A DNA stretch of 64,000 nucleotides from positions 161,756,875-161,820,874 of the forward strand of contig CP136062.1 of NCBI GenBank assembly GCA_032622095.1. Direction: 5' to 3'. Under the pieces are notes generated by a model that was not told the origin of the DNA, searched no databases, and saw only the letters and a program-made list of their open reading frames with translations. Made by a program: the position numbers and the translations under genes. Each line of letters starts with the position of its first letter. The first letter of the stretch is position 1. The stretch is from Siphonodentalium dalli (taxonomy: Eukaryota > Mollusca > Scaphopoda > Gadilida > Siphonodentaliidae). Shown piece by piece: positions 24,362 through 35,693 of this stretch.

Positions 24362-24744
24362 TTTATGACATGATCCAAAACCTCGGCAAGACATACTTAA
24401 ATCGAAAATGGGACGCGAATTTAACATCAGCATCTATAAGGCATGCAACGACGATGTAACTATGCGTGGTTTGCCCGCGTAAAGAAATAGTCTCATATAA
24501 ATAAAGACTCTTTGGCGTATTTAATGGCATAGATTTAATGACATAACTTTTCAAACTCTTTATTCATTATAGTTTGTTGAACAAATATTGGAAGCCATAG
24601 CCTATTGAGACATACCGTACGGAATGTAAACAGATGACCGGAAGTCAAAGGTCACCTGGCACTATTTCCTGTTATTAAACGAACGTTTAATATCACAATT
24701 TATATATAATGGGTTTATTGAATCGAGTAATAAATAGATATAAT

Positions 24745-24965
24745 CACAAATATTAACTATTTACCAAATACAAAATAATGCAAGCCCCAATACAATTTTC
24801 TGCAAGAAACTCACTTGAAGACAGTGCAAGCTAGACCCCCTAAAAGGACTGGACTCACTTAAGAGGATTATCTGGCCAAGATGACTAGGACTGGAAAGCC
24901 TACCCAGCATGTGTGGAAGGGTTACCCCGGTCCCCAGAGAGTTTCAAACAAACCTACTGAGTTAA
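24745..24965. repeat. Inverted repeat pair, right member
   Basis: Reverse-complement relative of 21483-21720, for example GAAACTCACTTGAAGACAGT and AATTTTCTGCAAG. The interrupted similarity shows the two copies are old. Confidence 0.65.
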
Positions 24966-25525
24966 CAATATATCATGACATTACGATTACACTTGCTTAA
25001 TTAACTGGAAGAAAATTTTAGTTAGAGCTTCTTATCCTAACATGTGCAGGTGTAAACCGCTATCCCTTTGGCATATAGTGATCTATGAAGAATACCCCCT
25101 TTAAATAAAAATGGACGAAATGAATGACCAAATGTTTTGTAATTGCGATTATAAAGAGCCTTCAAATTGTTGTTTACTCTGTAAACCTTCTTAGCTGTGT
25201 ACTTGTAATCACATGGCCTCGGAAGAATAGCTGACATGGTAATTTTAACTTTGAGTTCACCTACATGTACCAGTACACAATCACATGATTTGACGAACGA
25301 CAGTGAGTCGAATGTAACCTGCCAATGTGTTGATGGTATAACCACGAAGGTACTCAACATATTCACTGTCAATATCACAAACAAGTTTGATGATAGTCAC
25401 CAAGTATCACTACTGTTTTCCCTTTCCTGGAAAATCAAAATTAGGGATTCAACAAAGGAGAAGCGATTCTTTGCCAAACAGAAAATTTATCTCCTGTGGA
25501 AAATCCTAAATATATTTTGTAGGCT
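24966..25525. other. Non-coding or unrecognised
   Basis: A 115-codon minus-strand frame (25037-25384) has no recognisable domain and overlaps a plus-strand frame. I cannot support either as a gene. Confidence 0.35.
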
Positions 25526-27200
25526 TCACTTTTCCAGTCGCCATGAAATCCAAATTCCGGTTGTTTGCGTGATGTCCGGACAATGATCTAATGAGCACTG
25601 TTGACATTCATGGTTGTCACTGATACTATAATATAAATGAATGTAAGTCTCAAATCCTGAACTATTTTGTTGATCAGTAGAAGATATCATCGGAATTATT
25701 GGTTGCAATGTATGATAAATTGTACAAGTGTCAGTCTCTACAGACCAATCAAAATCAGGATCACTTTCGCATTCAATGTCTTTAATGTTGTTTACAACCA
25801 AATTGTTGCAACTGGTTCCTCCAAGGACACATATCCCAGTAACTTCGGATTAAAGTTGGGACAAGCAAACGGGCTTTCTGGGTGAGGATGTTCAGACTTG
25901 CCCTTGGAGTAACAAGTTGCCCAAAATGATGCACTGTTTTCAAAGTACTTGGAATTTGGAGATTGTTCATAGCATTTTTGGCGCTGAAAATATTGTTAGT
26001 CACATTCTACCTGGTTTGTGCACCCGGACTTTGATAAATCTGTTGATTGTTCAAGTTTGTTGGGAACCTTAGGGGCTCTGCTCCTATTGCACCCCCCCCC
26101 CCCCAAAGAGGGTTCGATTTCTCACGGACTGTCACTCCGATTACTATGCCAGTATTAAATTCGTCTAATCCAAGCTGCGTATAATTGCAGAAGCGCTTTC
26201 CACTCATAAACTTCGTAATAGTACTACAGTTTCTTTAAAGGCACGGGCGGCGTTCGTTGCAGAAATATTTATATTTGTTCAAATCGTAAATAGTATATTG
26301 TCGTCAAGACGTACGATGATGTACGTACACAAGCGCCTGCTCGTGTTACAGAAGTTGTGCTTCTGTTTACATAACACAGCGCAATTCTATTGGTTGATCA
26401 CACCAAAATGATATAAACGCTCTGTATTATTTCCATATCAGGAAAACAGTAACAAATGACGCTCTTTATGTTTACCATATCCGGATCTAAACAAAAGCCA
26501 GGAAACGTAACGTTTTTTGCCTTTGTTTACATAACAAAGGGGAAACAATTGACAATAACATACTATTTATGCCATATTTCTGATTGGCATAAGAACAAAG
26601 TATGTCCATATCTTACTATTCCTTCTGTTTATGACGGTTTTTGACGGAGGTGAATATTGTAACAGCATACCCACCACCAACACCGCCCGTATCTTTAATA
26701 GCCCCAAGCTGCTCTCCTTCTCAATTTGGCTAGTTGCGGATTCAATAACTTCGAGCTCTTACGAATTGATCGAAAGTTGGTTTCGAAAATTCGATATTCT
26801 TTGTAACAAACTCAAATTGCGGCATTGTGGGTGGGCGGCATTGTGAGTGGGCATCTTTGTTGATATCGTATTTGTGGTATAGCTCCAGCTGCCAAACCAG
26901 ACTTTAGCAATTTCTTTCTGCGAATTACCACTGAGCCCTGAATACTTTCATCATCGCTAACATGATCTGTGTCCGAATACTCATGGTCATTACAGTCAAA
27001 ACCTTCAAATTCTCTAAGTACGGTGTATGCCGGTTGTTTAGATTCACATCTGTTCTGGGGGAATCAACTACATAGTTGGGTTGAGCCCTACCTGTCAGTT
27101 TCCTGGGTAAACCTTCCCTTTGCTGCTGGATTTGTAGTTTCTCGGCGTCAATATTCTGCCTGAGTTCCACATTTCGTCGTAGTGCTTCGACTCTCTTTCA
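25526..27200 (-). pseudogene. Broken coding fragments, family not recognised
   Basis: Several minus-strand segments look protein-like but lie in different frames separated by stops. The first (27170-26925) has a charged helix (RQNIDAEKLQIQQQREGLPR). An overlapping alternative frame has an acidic segment (DHEYSDTDHVSDDESIQ). Further on come FACPNFNPKLLGYVSLEEPV near 25870 and ECESDPDFDWSVETDTC at the start of the last frame (25801-25526), which later has a Cys pair (ECQQC). The coiled-coil plus acidic layout could be a retroelement gag/ORF1-like protein. That is a guess; no catalytic domain is visible. Confidence 0.3.
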
Positions 27201-27721
27201 CTCACCCTGTCCATGTCCCATTCTCAGAATAGGTATCCGCCAAAATTTTCGGCTTTGTTCCGGCCTCATCGGATTCATAATATACTATATCGAAATGTTC
27301 TGAGTTGTCACGATCGAAGCCAGCACTATCTAGAACTTTGTAGTCATGTTTTTACTGTAGATCTCGTTAATCGAGAGGTACCCATGAATCTTTGGAGCTT
27401 CCTCTTTCAAATGGTATATACTATGGAATATGTTGTATATAATGTGATCTGGGGGTTCGAAAATTAAGTGGGCCTTTAATGGTGGCTTTAACTTTGTGTC
27501 GACACTGGAGTGACAAAGATCCACATCAATGTCACGTCTGTCCTGAGTCTTCTGTGAATAATGTTTCTTTCTTAATACAACATAAGATACAGAACTCTAT
27601 AATTTACAATTTAGTGATGTAAGTTCAAAAGTAATGGTTCATTCTTAACAAACTTGTTTCCGCATATATAATTACTCTTTCATGACGGCAGCTGCGTTGG
27701 TGCAGCATTAAGATCCTGTTC
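27201..27721. other. Non-coding, no feature recognised
   Basis: Only short overlapping frames on both strands; nothing supported. Confidence 0.35.
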
Positions 27722-27880
27722 GAATGCATTCTCTTATATATATTCTCTTATATTCATATATATGTAGGAGAATGCCCTGGCTTACAATGTCAATGGAAAT
27801 ATTATTAGGCCAATGTATTCTCTTATATATACGAGGCTCACTATGGAAGACTGGCATATATAAGAGAATGCACTGGCACA
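27722..27880. mobile_element. Diverged copy of the palindromic GCATTCTCTTATATA element
   Basis: Two palindrome-like arms flank a ~30-bp spacer (ACAATGTCAATGGAAATATT). The left begins GAATGCATTCTCTTATATAT and the right ends TATAAGAGAATGCACTGGCA. It has the same architecture as the inner part of 18373-18772 but is more degenerate. No TTAACCC ends were found here. Confidence 0.65.
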
Positions 27881-28704
27881 TGTTTTTTTTTATTTCAGGA
27901 AGCTCCATTCATGGGAGGGTTAAGGTAAAAATAAAAAAGGATTCACTCTCACATGGGAACAGAAGCTTTAAGATTATACTGAAGAGTATTTTTGTTGAGA
28001 AGTGGGAATAGGCGCCACTCACTCAATATGAGTGTTCATTGATTCAAACTGCGCAAACAAATTCTCATTTCTAATTGAAATTAACAAGTACATGAATCAC
28101 ACATAATTACTATTTCCTTTGTATTGACCTGTATCACGTTTACAGCTTCGATTCTCTGTGTTGTCGGTTGTTAAATGGTATGGATACCTCAAACCTCTCG
28201 TCTTCCATGGTTGCGGGTATGATGTGTCACCGTGATCTCACCGAGGTCCCATTATCAGGTCCATCCAGTGTTGATGCCCCCAGACCTATTAACCCCACTG
28301 TTACCGTTAACTATTTGTCTGTATATGGTTTGTGTGTGCCATTCCGATAAAAACTAAAAGTTGTACACTCAATTGGGCAGAAGTTTGCATGGTCATAATT
28401 ATACGCTAGTATATTCACGAAATGGTGAAGTTTCTAATTACGAAGTGTCGGGTTTTCTCGACCTATGGAATACGTATTTTTGTTTAATCATGTGTACAAA
28501 TCACATAATAATAATTAAGGTGAGTACTCCACAATTCAATACAAATTGGGTGAGATGACAGGAATAGTGGGTCGTAAAAGATGGAACAATTCAGTAAAAG
28601 GGGATATAATTCACGAAACAGACGTATTCCGCACATGAAAAACTATCACTTTAAATACACGCAGAAGGTGCAGCTTTACCATAAATATATCACAACTGGA
28701 ACTT
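27881..28704. other. Non-coding, no feature recognised
   Basis: No supported gene or repeat. Confidence 0.35.
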
Positions 28705-28929
28705 CAACCAACTATCTGATTACCTGAGGCAACCAACTATCTGATTACCTGAGGCAACCAACTATCTGATTACCTGAGGCAACCAACTATCTGATTACCT
28801 GAGGCAACCAACTATCTGATTACCCGAGGCAACCAACTATCTGATTACCTGAGGCAACCAACTATCTGATTACCTGAGGCAACCAACTATCTGATTACCT
28901 GAGGCAACCAACTATCTGATTACCTGAGG
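28705..28929. repeat. 25-bp minisatellite, nine copies
   Basis: Nine head-to-tail copies of a 25-bp unit containing CAACCAACTATCTGATTACC followed by TGAGG. They are identical except for one CCTGAGG to CCCGAGG change. There are no spacers, so this is not a CRISPR-like array. The near identity implies recent expansion. Confidence 0.98.
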
Positions 28930-29150
28930 CAACTTAAGTCTGAAATTGGAAACAGAAGAGACTGACCAGTTGTTGAATACTTGATGTAACGATTGTAGTA
29001 CTGCAGCATGCAGGTGGCAACATTACCAACTACCCACAAATTCTTATTTTAGGTTAATGTCTCTCCTGTTATCAGAATGTTCACTCAACGTCACTGCTGT
29101 TACCGTGTTTCTTGGTAACAATATGGACAGTAACTTGCAGTAAGGACGTT

Positions 29151-30060
29151 AGTCAGGTTCGAATATCTAAAAAAAGCCTCTAGAAACGAAGGTGCGGGCA
29201 TTTTTCTTTCAGAAGCTTTTGAGAATTGTTTCTAAAGGTATTTTTTATGCTGATTTCAAAAACCAATGTTGGAAAGTTGACAAAGTATTATTTCTGGTCA
29301 AAAATTGCAATTCAAAATGGCCGCCATCAAAACAAAGTATAACTTTACGTTTGTTGTTATATGTTGCTCTAAGACGTTCCAATATTGAGTATTTCCGTAC
29401 TTTCGAACGAACTGGAACAAGAATAAGTATACACAGAACATATGTGGTAATTTAAAGTGACATGTTTGACATTTAACCCCATTTATGCCCAAAAAATGAC
29501 AAAAAACGAGAATTTTATAAATTATTACGGTCTTAAATGGCAGAAAGTGAAATATGCTGGAAACGTATCCTTCGAATGGTATAGACAGTTGTGTCTGAAT
29601 GTAATTTGTAACCTGATTCCAAAAAACAATGTTGGCAACTCGACAAATAATTATTTCTGACCTAAAATGACAATTCAAAATGGCCGCCATCAGAACACAG
29701 TCTAGATTTTCGTTTACTGTTATATGTTGTCCTAAGACGTTTGAATATTATGCATTTCCGTACTTTCGAACGAATTGTGACAATAGACACTATACACAGA
29801 ACATATGTGGTAATCTAAAGTGAACATATTTGACATTTAACCCACTTTATGCCCAAAAATGTCCAAAAAAACGCGAATTTTATAAATTATTGCGGTCTTA
29901 AATGGCAGAAAGTGAAATATATCCTTCAAATGGTTTAGACAGTTGTGTCTAAATGTAATTTGTAATCTGATTTCAAACAACAATGTTGGCAACTCTACAA
30001 ATAATTATTTCTGACCTAAAATGACAATTCAAAATGGCCGATATAATAATCAGTTAAAAA
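29151..30060. repeat. Left terminal arm with tandem ~360-bp subrepeats
   Basis: CAATTCAAAATGGCC recurs at about 29308, 29671 and 30025. Each is followed (the third only in part) by blocks that include GTTATATGTTG, CAGAACATATGTGGTAAT, GACATTTAACCC and CTTAAATGGCAGAAAGTGAA. The arm is therefore two-plus tandem copies of a 354-363-bp unit. Open frames across it are artefacts. Confidence 0.88.
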
Positions 30061-30597
30061 TTCTAAAATCATCAGTAAAATTATGAAACTGGTTCATCAA
30101 CACCCAATGCGACACAATTTGCCATCATATAGCCAAAAATGGTCACATAAAAGCCTTATTTGTTATTGCAGTCAGTTCCACAGTTGCAGAGTTGTGTGCA
30201 GGGTTACTCTGTCGGCATTTACCCCTTGCGGTTACACATCCCTTATTGCACCCACTTTTGATTATTTCGAGACATGACTTTGGAATGGGTTCTAGTGACA
30301 TCATGGTTGGATCTAATCGACCATTTTCTTCTTTCCATCCCATTATCGAAGGATCCGGCAATGTTTGCACAGGAATGGTCGCTTGTTTCCAAACTAAAAC
30401 CTGGTAGTTTGTTCTCAAAAGGTGGTAATGAAATGAGTCACTAGTTGGTGGAAGATTTTCAAGAGATTCAGTCCGAGGGAACATCCTGAATCTTGCATTG
30501 TTGAGTTTTGCATCGGAAACTCCATTCAACTTGCATACAAAATGTTCAGCACTTTCAATTGTTTCAGTGGATACTGCAATATTATTATATTACCTAT

Positions 30598-30608
30598 ACC
30601 CGTTAAGA
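30598..30608. repeat. Target-site duplication of the nested LINE, left copy
   Basis: ACCCGTTAAGA directly precedes the poly-T run and is repeated exactly at 32704-32714 on the other side of the LINE. Confidence 0.9.
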
Positions 30609-32703
30609 TTTTTTTTTTTTTTTTTTTTTAAATGTTTATTGAAGAAACAATCACATTGAGGAATGTCAAATACAGAATATTCAATGGCATTGATATGTGT
30701 ATACATATATGGCATTCCTCGCGTTGACACATATCTCTTTCTTACTGCACGCTCTCGCCTGGCTCACAGCATTCGCACACAAGTGGTCTAAAGTTATATA
30801 ATACATAAATATATGCATATGCATAGTATATATAGTAAACGTATTATAAATATGTCGGATGTTTCGGATGGACTCAACTCTCAACATAGAGGCTATTGTG
30901 GAGATGGTGGTAGATAGTATATGTTTTAACTGACTGTGTGATAATCGATAGGAGTCTCAAAAATTAAAGAAACTTTGTCGATTTTTTATTAAATCGCCTG
31001 TTTGTTTAAAGCTTTTTCTATAAGGAACCAGTTTTTCAAGAATTCTGAAAGTTTCGATTGACATCGTGCTGTATATTTTTCGCAATCGTATCTATATGCC
31101 AACTCTCTGAGGAAAACATTAACAGACAAAGTGATTGGTTTAAATTTAGACCGATATATATATTGTTTAATTAGGAGCCAGAGTAAGTTTGTAGTATAGT
31201 TTTTACTAATGGGTGGTGTGCCAAGAATTATCGTCATATTTGTGGGATAAAGATTTATATCATTATTATTTCCCCAATTACAGATATCTCTAATAAATGT
31301 CTGCACATGACAACAATCCCAAAAAATGTGGTTGATATCTTCCTTTTCACTTTTACACCTATCACATTTGCCATCTTGTCTTATATTAGATATGTGTAGA
31401 AAGTTATTAGTTGATAATATTCTAGAATTTAATCGGAATTGTAACCATTGTAGCTTGGTGTCAGGCGTAGTGAGAAAGGGTAGTTTATCATATGTAAATA
31501 ATGTACTTCCCATATCAGGAAACTGTGATTGCCATTTTGTGCGCGCTTTAGTCGTAATTTGAGAATCGTTCAAAGGTTTGTCCTCCCCGCGAACTTTTAA
31601 GCAAAGTGCTGAAGTTAGTGGGTAGAATGGGGTAAGAAACTCGAGTTATCTGTTGGCCAAGTTTTTTTGCTGTTAATTTTATCTGCTGCTGTATATTGGT
31701 TAGAGTGATGAAGTCTGTGCGTATATTAAATGTCTTATGTATGGCTTCTTGTGAAAGAAAAGAACCTTTACTATCTAGCATATCATTTATATACATAATC
31801 CCTTTTTTGCGCCAAGATGTGAAGTTTATTACCTTTCCATATTGTTTTATATTTGAATTATTCCACAGCGTACATGTGGATATATTGCAATTGTTCACAT
31901 TTTGTTGTAAAAATTTGACAAATGATAACAAAACGTCATGCCAGAATGGATTTGTTAATTTCTTTGCCTGTTTCTCTAAATAGCCATGCTCATATGTAAG
32001 GAACATGGGGTCTTCGCATAATGGAATATCTGTGAGGGGCATCCACTTGGCGCTCTTTGTTATGAGGCGTCTCACCCAAGTTATTTTCATTGACAGCATA
32101 AAATTATTGACATTAACCATTTTCAAGCCACCGTTTTTGTAATCTTGGCATACAACTTTGCGTTTCACTCGATCACGTTTTGAATTCCATAGAAAATTAT
32201 AAAGCATAGTGTCCAATTTTTTTCAAAAATGTTTTATCGGGATTTGGAAGTGACACGAAAAGGTGTGTTAATTTTGGGAGTATAAGTGATTTTATTACAG
32301 TTTATTCGACCAATAGGTGTCAGTAATCGGTGTTTCCATGTCTCAATCAGTCGTTTCACATCAGCAAATTTTATATCGTAGTTGATTTTCATTTTGTCAA
32401 GATGTGTATCGAAATGAATCCCTAGAAGATCAAATGAGCTATCAAATCTGATACCAAGATCTGAGCATATACCACCTCTACGCCCAGTATAAGAACCTAT
32501 CCACGATGCCTGACACTTGCTATGGTTAATTTTCAAACCTGAAAGATTTGTGAACAGTGTTAATACATTGTATACTTCCCTTAGGCTTTCTTCTCTGCCG
32601 TCTAAGATGAGAGTTGTGTCGTCTGCATACTGTGTGATTTTGTATTCAAAATTGCCGAGGTTTATACCTTTGATGCGTTTATTAGATTTAATCATGATAG
32701 CTA
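30609..32703 (-). mobile_element. 5'-truncated L1/Tx1-like LINE, minus strand
   Basis: A ~20-bp poly-T at 30610-30629 is the poly(A) tail of a minus-strand insertion. An 11-bp target duplication, ACCCGTTAAGA, brackets it. About 2.1 kb of the 3' half remains, starting inside the reverse transcriptase. The sharp 5' truncation and exact duplication fit target-primed reverse transcription into the left arm of the palindromic element, so the LINE is younger than that element. Confidence 0.92.
30989..32695 (-). pseudogene. LINE ORF2 C-terminal half: reverse transcriptase remnant and zf-RVT
   Basis: Three consecutive minus-strand segments. The first (32695-32234) contains the RT catalytic motif YADD in QYADDTTLIL, and later LSGLKINHSKC. 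A frameshift near 32305 moves the reading into SLILPKLTHLFVSLPNPDK. The second (32216-31548) contains MLYNFLWNSKRDRVKRKVV and GGLKMVNVNNF, typical of the L1/Tx1 region after the RT. The third (31573-30989) has CDRCKSEKEDINHIFWDC, a zf-RVT-type motif, and ends in a natural stop. The endonuclease and N-terminal RT are absent. Dead copy. Confidence 0.88.
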
Positions 32704-32714
32704 ACCCGTTAAGA
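32704..32714. repeat. Target-site duplication of the nested LINE, right copy
   Basis: Second exact copy of ACCCGTTAAGA. Confidence 0.9.
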
Positions 32715-33382
32715 GTTCACAACATTCGAGGTAAATCTTCCATGCGGATCGTTTAGACACCCCATATATGAACGAAGTTGAATCACACACCGTTAAAGCA
32801 TAAAACGCAAGAATATAGTACAGAGCGTCGCTCGGTATTTGGGTGGCAACATCCCTGATTGGTAAAATTTTAGGGCTTTTGGAAGTTCCAGCCATCATGA
32901 ACACATCACAATCTGCAGGGAATTTCTTTAGGTAACCAAGCAATAACACTGGAACATCGACGCCCCTACTTACCACAATAACTTATTTCAGATTGCACCC
33001 CATGCTGGCATCAAGTGAATGAAGGATAAGTCTACTGTCAGCCTCTTCGTGATTAGACTCTAACCCTTTCAAGTCTTTTCTGTCTACCGAACAATCTACT
33101 CTACACTCTTCGGGGGACCCCCTTGCAACAACAACAGAAACACCGTCTGTTTTGGCTTTGGTAACAAGTTCTCGAGACAAGAAACCATTCAAATCGGACT
33201 TTACCTTTGGCCACAACAAGGGCCTGACCATCAATGACAATACTTGCACGGGGAATTGTATCATTGTTGTTAGGCAAGATACGTTCTCGATCAGAGCGTC
33301 ACTAAGCATTGCTTTGTTTCCAGTTCGAAGTGTTTTATTTGTCTCGCATAATGCAATTGGAACAGGCATGATTTCATGTTGT

Positions 33383-34760
33383 AAAACAGATCGCAGTGTA
33401 TTACACCGTCTTGTAGTTGCCCTTCATGCGGACAGGGCAGTCAACTTGCAAACACTGACACCATCTCCCCGTGCAGGTATTGCTATTGACGGACAGCCCC
33501 TTGTTGTGGCCATAGGTAAACCGGAAAAGATAAATACATTTGGAGATTTGGCCGATGTATTCTCAGTGTGCGTGTTGAAGAAGGGCGAGGGCTATGTTTG
33601 GATTGATGTAGTGTTCGACAGATACTCGGATAAATATATCAAGACTGCCACCAGATCGAGAAGAAGTCGCAATGTACCACTGATCCGAAGGACAATAACA
33701 AATCTTGATGTTCCCATCCCACAAAATTGCAAACGATTAATTTTGTTGTCTGACAACAAGTCCGATTTGAATGGTTTCTTGTCTCGAGAACTTGTTACCA
33801 AAGCGAAAACAGAAGGTGTTACTGTTGTTGCAGAGGGGCTGCAGAGTAGATTGTTCGGTAGCTGGAACAGACTTGAAAGGGTTAGAGTCTAATCACGAAG
33901 AGGCTGACACTAGACTTGTCCTTCATTCACTTGATACCAGCATGGGGTGCAAGCTGAAACAAGTTATTGTGGTAAGTAGGGAGGTCGATGTTCTATTGGT
34001 ATTGCTTGGTTGCCTAGACAAATTCCCTGCAGATTATGATGTGTTCATGATGGCTGGACCGTCCAAAAGTCCTAAAATTATACCCACCAGGGATGTTTCC
34101 ACCCAAATACCGAGCGACGCTCTGAACTATATTCTTGCGCTTCATGCTTTAACGGGGTGTGATTCAACTTCGTTCATATATGGGGTGTCTAAACGATCTG
34201 TGTGGAAGATTTACCTGGACTGTTGTGAACTCTTAACGGGTATAGGTAATATTGCAATATCCACTGAAACAATTGCTGAACATTTTGTATGCAAGTTGTA
34301 TGGAGTTTCCGATGCAAAACTCAACAATGCAAGATTCAGAATGTTCCCTCGGACTGAATCTCCCGAAAAGCTTCCACCAACCAGTGACTCATTTCATTAC
34401 CGGTACCACCTTTTGAGAACAAACTACATGTACCAGATTTTAGTTTGGAAACATGCGACCAATCATGTGCAAACATTACCGGATCCTTCGACAATGGGAT
34501 GGAAAGAAGAAAATGGTCGATTAGATCCAACCATGATATCACTAGAACCCATTCCAAAATCATGTCTCGAAATAATCAAAAGTGGGTGCAAGAAGGGGTG
34601 TGTAACAGCAAGGTGTACATGCATACAATCAGAGTTACCCTGCACACCACTCTGCAATTGTGGAACTGACTGCAATAATAAATCAGGATTTTTTGTGACA
34701 ATTTTTGGCTATATGATGGCAAATTGTGTCGTATTGGGTGTTGATGAACCTGTTTCATAA
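33383..34760 (+). pseudogene. PIN/FEN1-like nuclease with CXC tail, right-arm copy (one frameshift)
   Basis: The N-terminal part, readable from about 33383 in one frame, contains GIAIDGQPLVVAIGKPEK, then FGDLADVF, DVVFDRYSDKYIK and DLNGFLSRELVTKAK. A small deletion near 33830 shifts the frame relative to the sister copy. The second frame continues with GLESNHEEADTRLVLHS, VVSREVDVLLVLLG and LHALTGCDSTSFIYGVSKRS. These acidic motifs (EEAD, SxxxD, GCD) are in the order found in PIN/FEN1-type 5'-nucleases. A C-terminal cysteine cluster (GCKKGCVTARCTC, CTPLCNCGTDCN) resembles a Tesmin/TSO1 CXC DNA-binding motif. It ends at a TAA at 34758-34760. The start codon is uncertain because the frame runs open through the palindrome centre. 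Function is inferred from motifs only. Confidence 0.65.
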
Positions 34761-34789
34761 TATTACTAATGATTTTCGAATTTTAACTG

Positions 34790-35689
34790 ATTATTATGTC
34801 GGCCATTTTGAATTGTCACTTTAGGTCAGAAATAATTATTGGTCGAGTTGCCAACATTGTTTTTTTGGAATCAGATTACCAATTACATTTAGACACAACT
34901 GTCTAAACCATTTGAAGGATATATTTCCGGAATACTTCACTTTCTGTCATTTAAGACGGCAATAATTTATAAAATTCGAGTTTTTTGTCATTTTTGGGCA
35001 TAAATTGGGTTAAATGTCAAACATTTTCACTTTGAATTACCAAATATGTTCTGTGTATCGTGTCTCTTGTCACAATTCATACGAAAGTACGGAAATGCAT
35101 AACATTTAAACGTCTTAGAACAACATATAACAGTAAACGAAAATCTAGACTTTATTCTGATGGCGGCCATTTTGAATTGTCATTTTAGGTCAGAAATAAT
35201 TATTTGTCGAGTTGCCAACATTGTTGTCTGGAATCAGAATACAAATTACATTTAGACACAACTGTCTAAACAATTTGAAGGATATATTTCTGGCATACTT
35301 CACTTTCTGCCATTTAAGACCGTAACAATTTATAAAATTCGCGTTTTTTTGTCATTTTTGGGCATAAATTGGGTTAAATGTCAAACATGTTCACTTTAAA
35401 TTACCACATATGTTCTGTGTATCACTCTCTTGTCACAATTCGTTCGCAATTATGGAAATGCATAATATTCAAACGCCTTAGAATAACATATAATAGTAAA
35501 CGAAAATCTAGACTTTGTTCTGATGGTGGCCATTTTGAATTGTCATTTTGGGTCAGAAATAATAATTCGTCGACTTGCCAACATTGGTTTTTGAAATCAG
35601 CATAAAAAATACCTTTAGAAACAATTCTCAAAAGCTTCTGAAAGAAAAATTCCCGCACCTTTCACTTTTATTTCATTTCGAACCTGACT
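34790..35689. repeat. Right terminal arm with tandem ~360-bp subrepeats
   Basis: Mirror image of 29151-30060. GGCCATTTTGAATTGTCA-type segments recur near 34802, 35164 and 35528. The arm ends in TTCGAACCTGACT. Confidence 0.88.
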
Positions 35690-35693
35690 ACGT

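Larger units (their letters stand above)
30143..33409 (-). pseudogene. PIN/FEN1-like nuclease with CXC tail, left-arm copy (broken)
   Basis: Reading leftwards from the element centre. It starts with HEIMPVPIALCETNK at about 33377-33333, a segment with no counterpart in the plus copy. A frameshift is followed by IVIDGQALVVAKGK. Then comes a ~237-bp deletion relative to the other arm, then DLNGFLSRELVTKAK and GLESNHEEADSRLIL. A nonsense codon (CAA in the sister, TAA here) falls near 32985. VSRGVDVPVLLLG follows, and the position that reads LTGCDSTS in the sister is TVCDSTS here. A LINE interrupts the gene at 30609-32703. The C-terminal third resumes at 30529 and ends near 30143 with a cysteine-rich stretch. 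Clearly non-functional. Confidence 0.8.
29146..35693. mobile_element. Large palindromic mobile element with two divergent nuclease-like genes
   Basis: The outer ends AGTCAGGTTCGAA (29151) and TTCGAACCTGACT (ending 35689) are inverted repeats. Complementarity continues through ~0.9 kb of non-coding termini and then through the coding region, almost to a centre near 33360. Without the nested LINE (30609-32703 plus one target duplication) the element is about 4.4 kb. Each arm holds a copy of the same protein gene, transcribed outward from the centre. The left arm lacks ~237 bp of coding sequence found in the right arm. No DDE transposase, reverse transcriptase or target duplication of its own was recognised, so the mobilisation mechanism is unknown. 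Confidence 0.8.

Noticed and set aside
28705-28929. CRISPR-like array
   Set aside because: Repeats are head-to-tail with no spacers and the context is eukaryotic.
29298-29690. 130-codon minus-strand frame
   Set aside because: Lies in the tandem terminal arm of the palindromic element; the same sequence recurs in broken form in each subrepeat.
33152-33380. N-terminal extension of the plus-strand nuclease frame
   Set aside because: This part is antisense to the left-arm gene copy, so the open frame across the palindrome centre is probably fortuitous.
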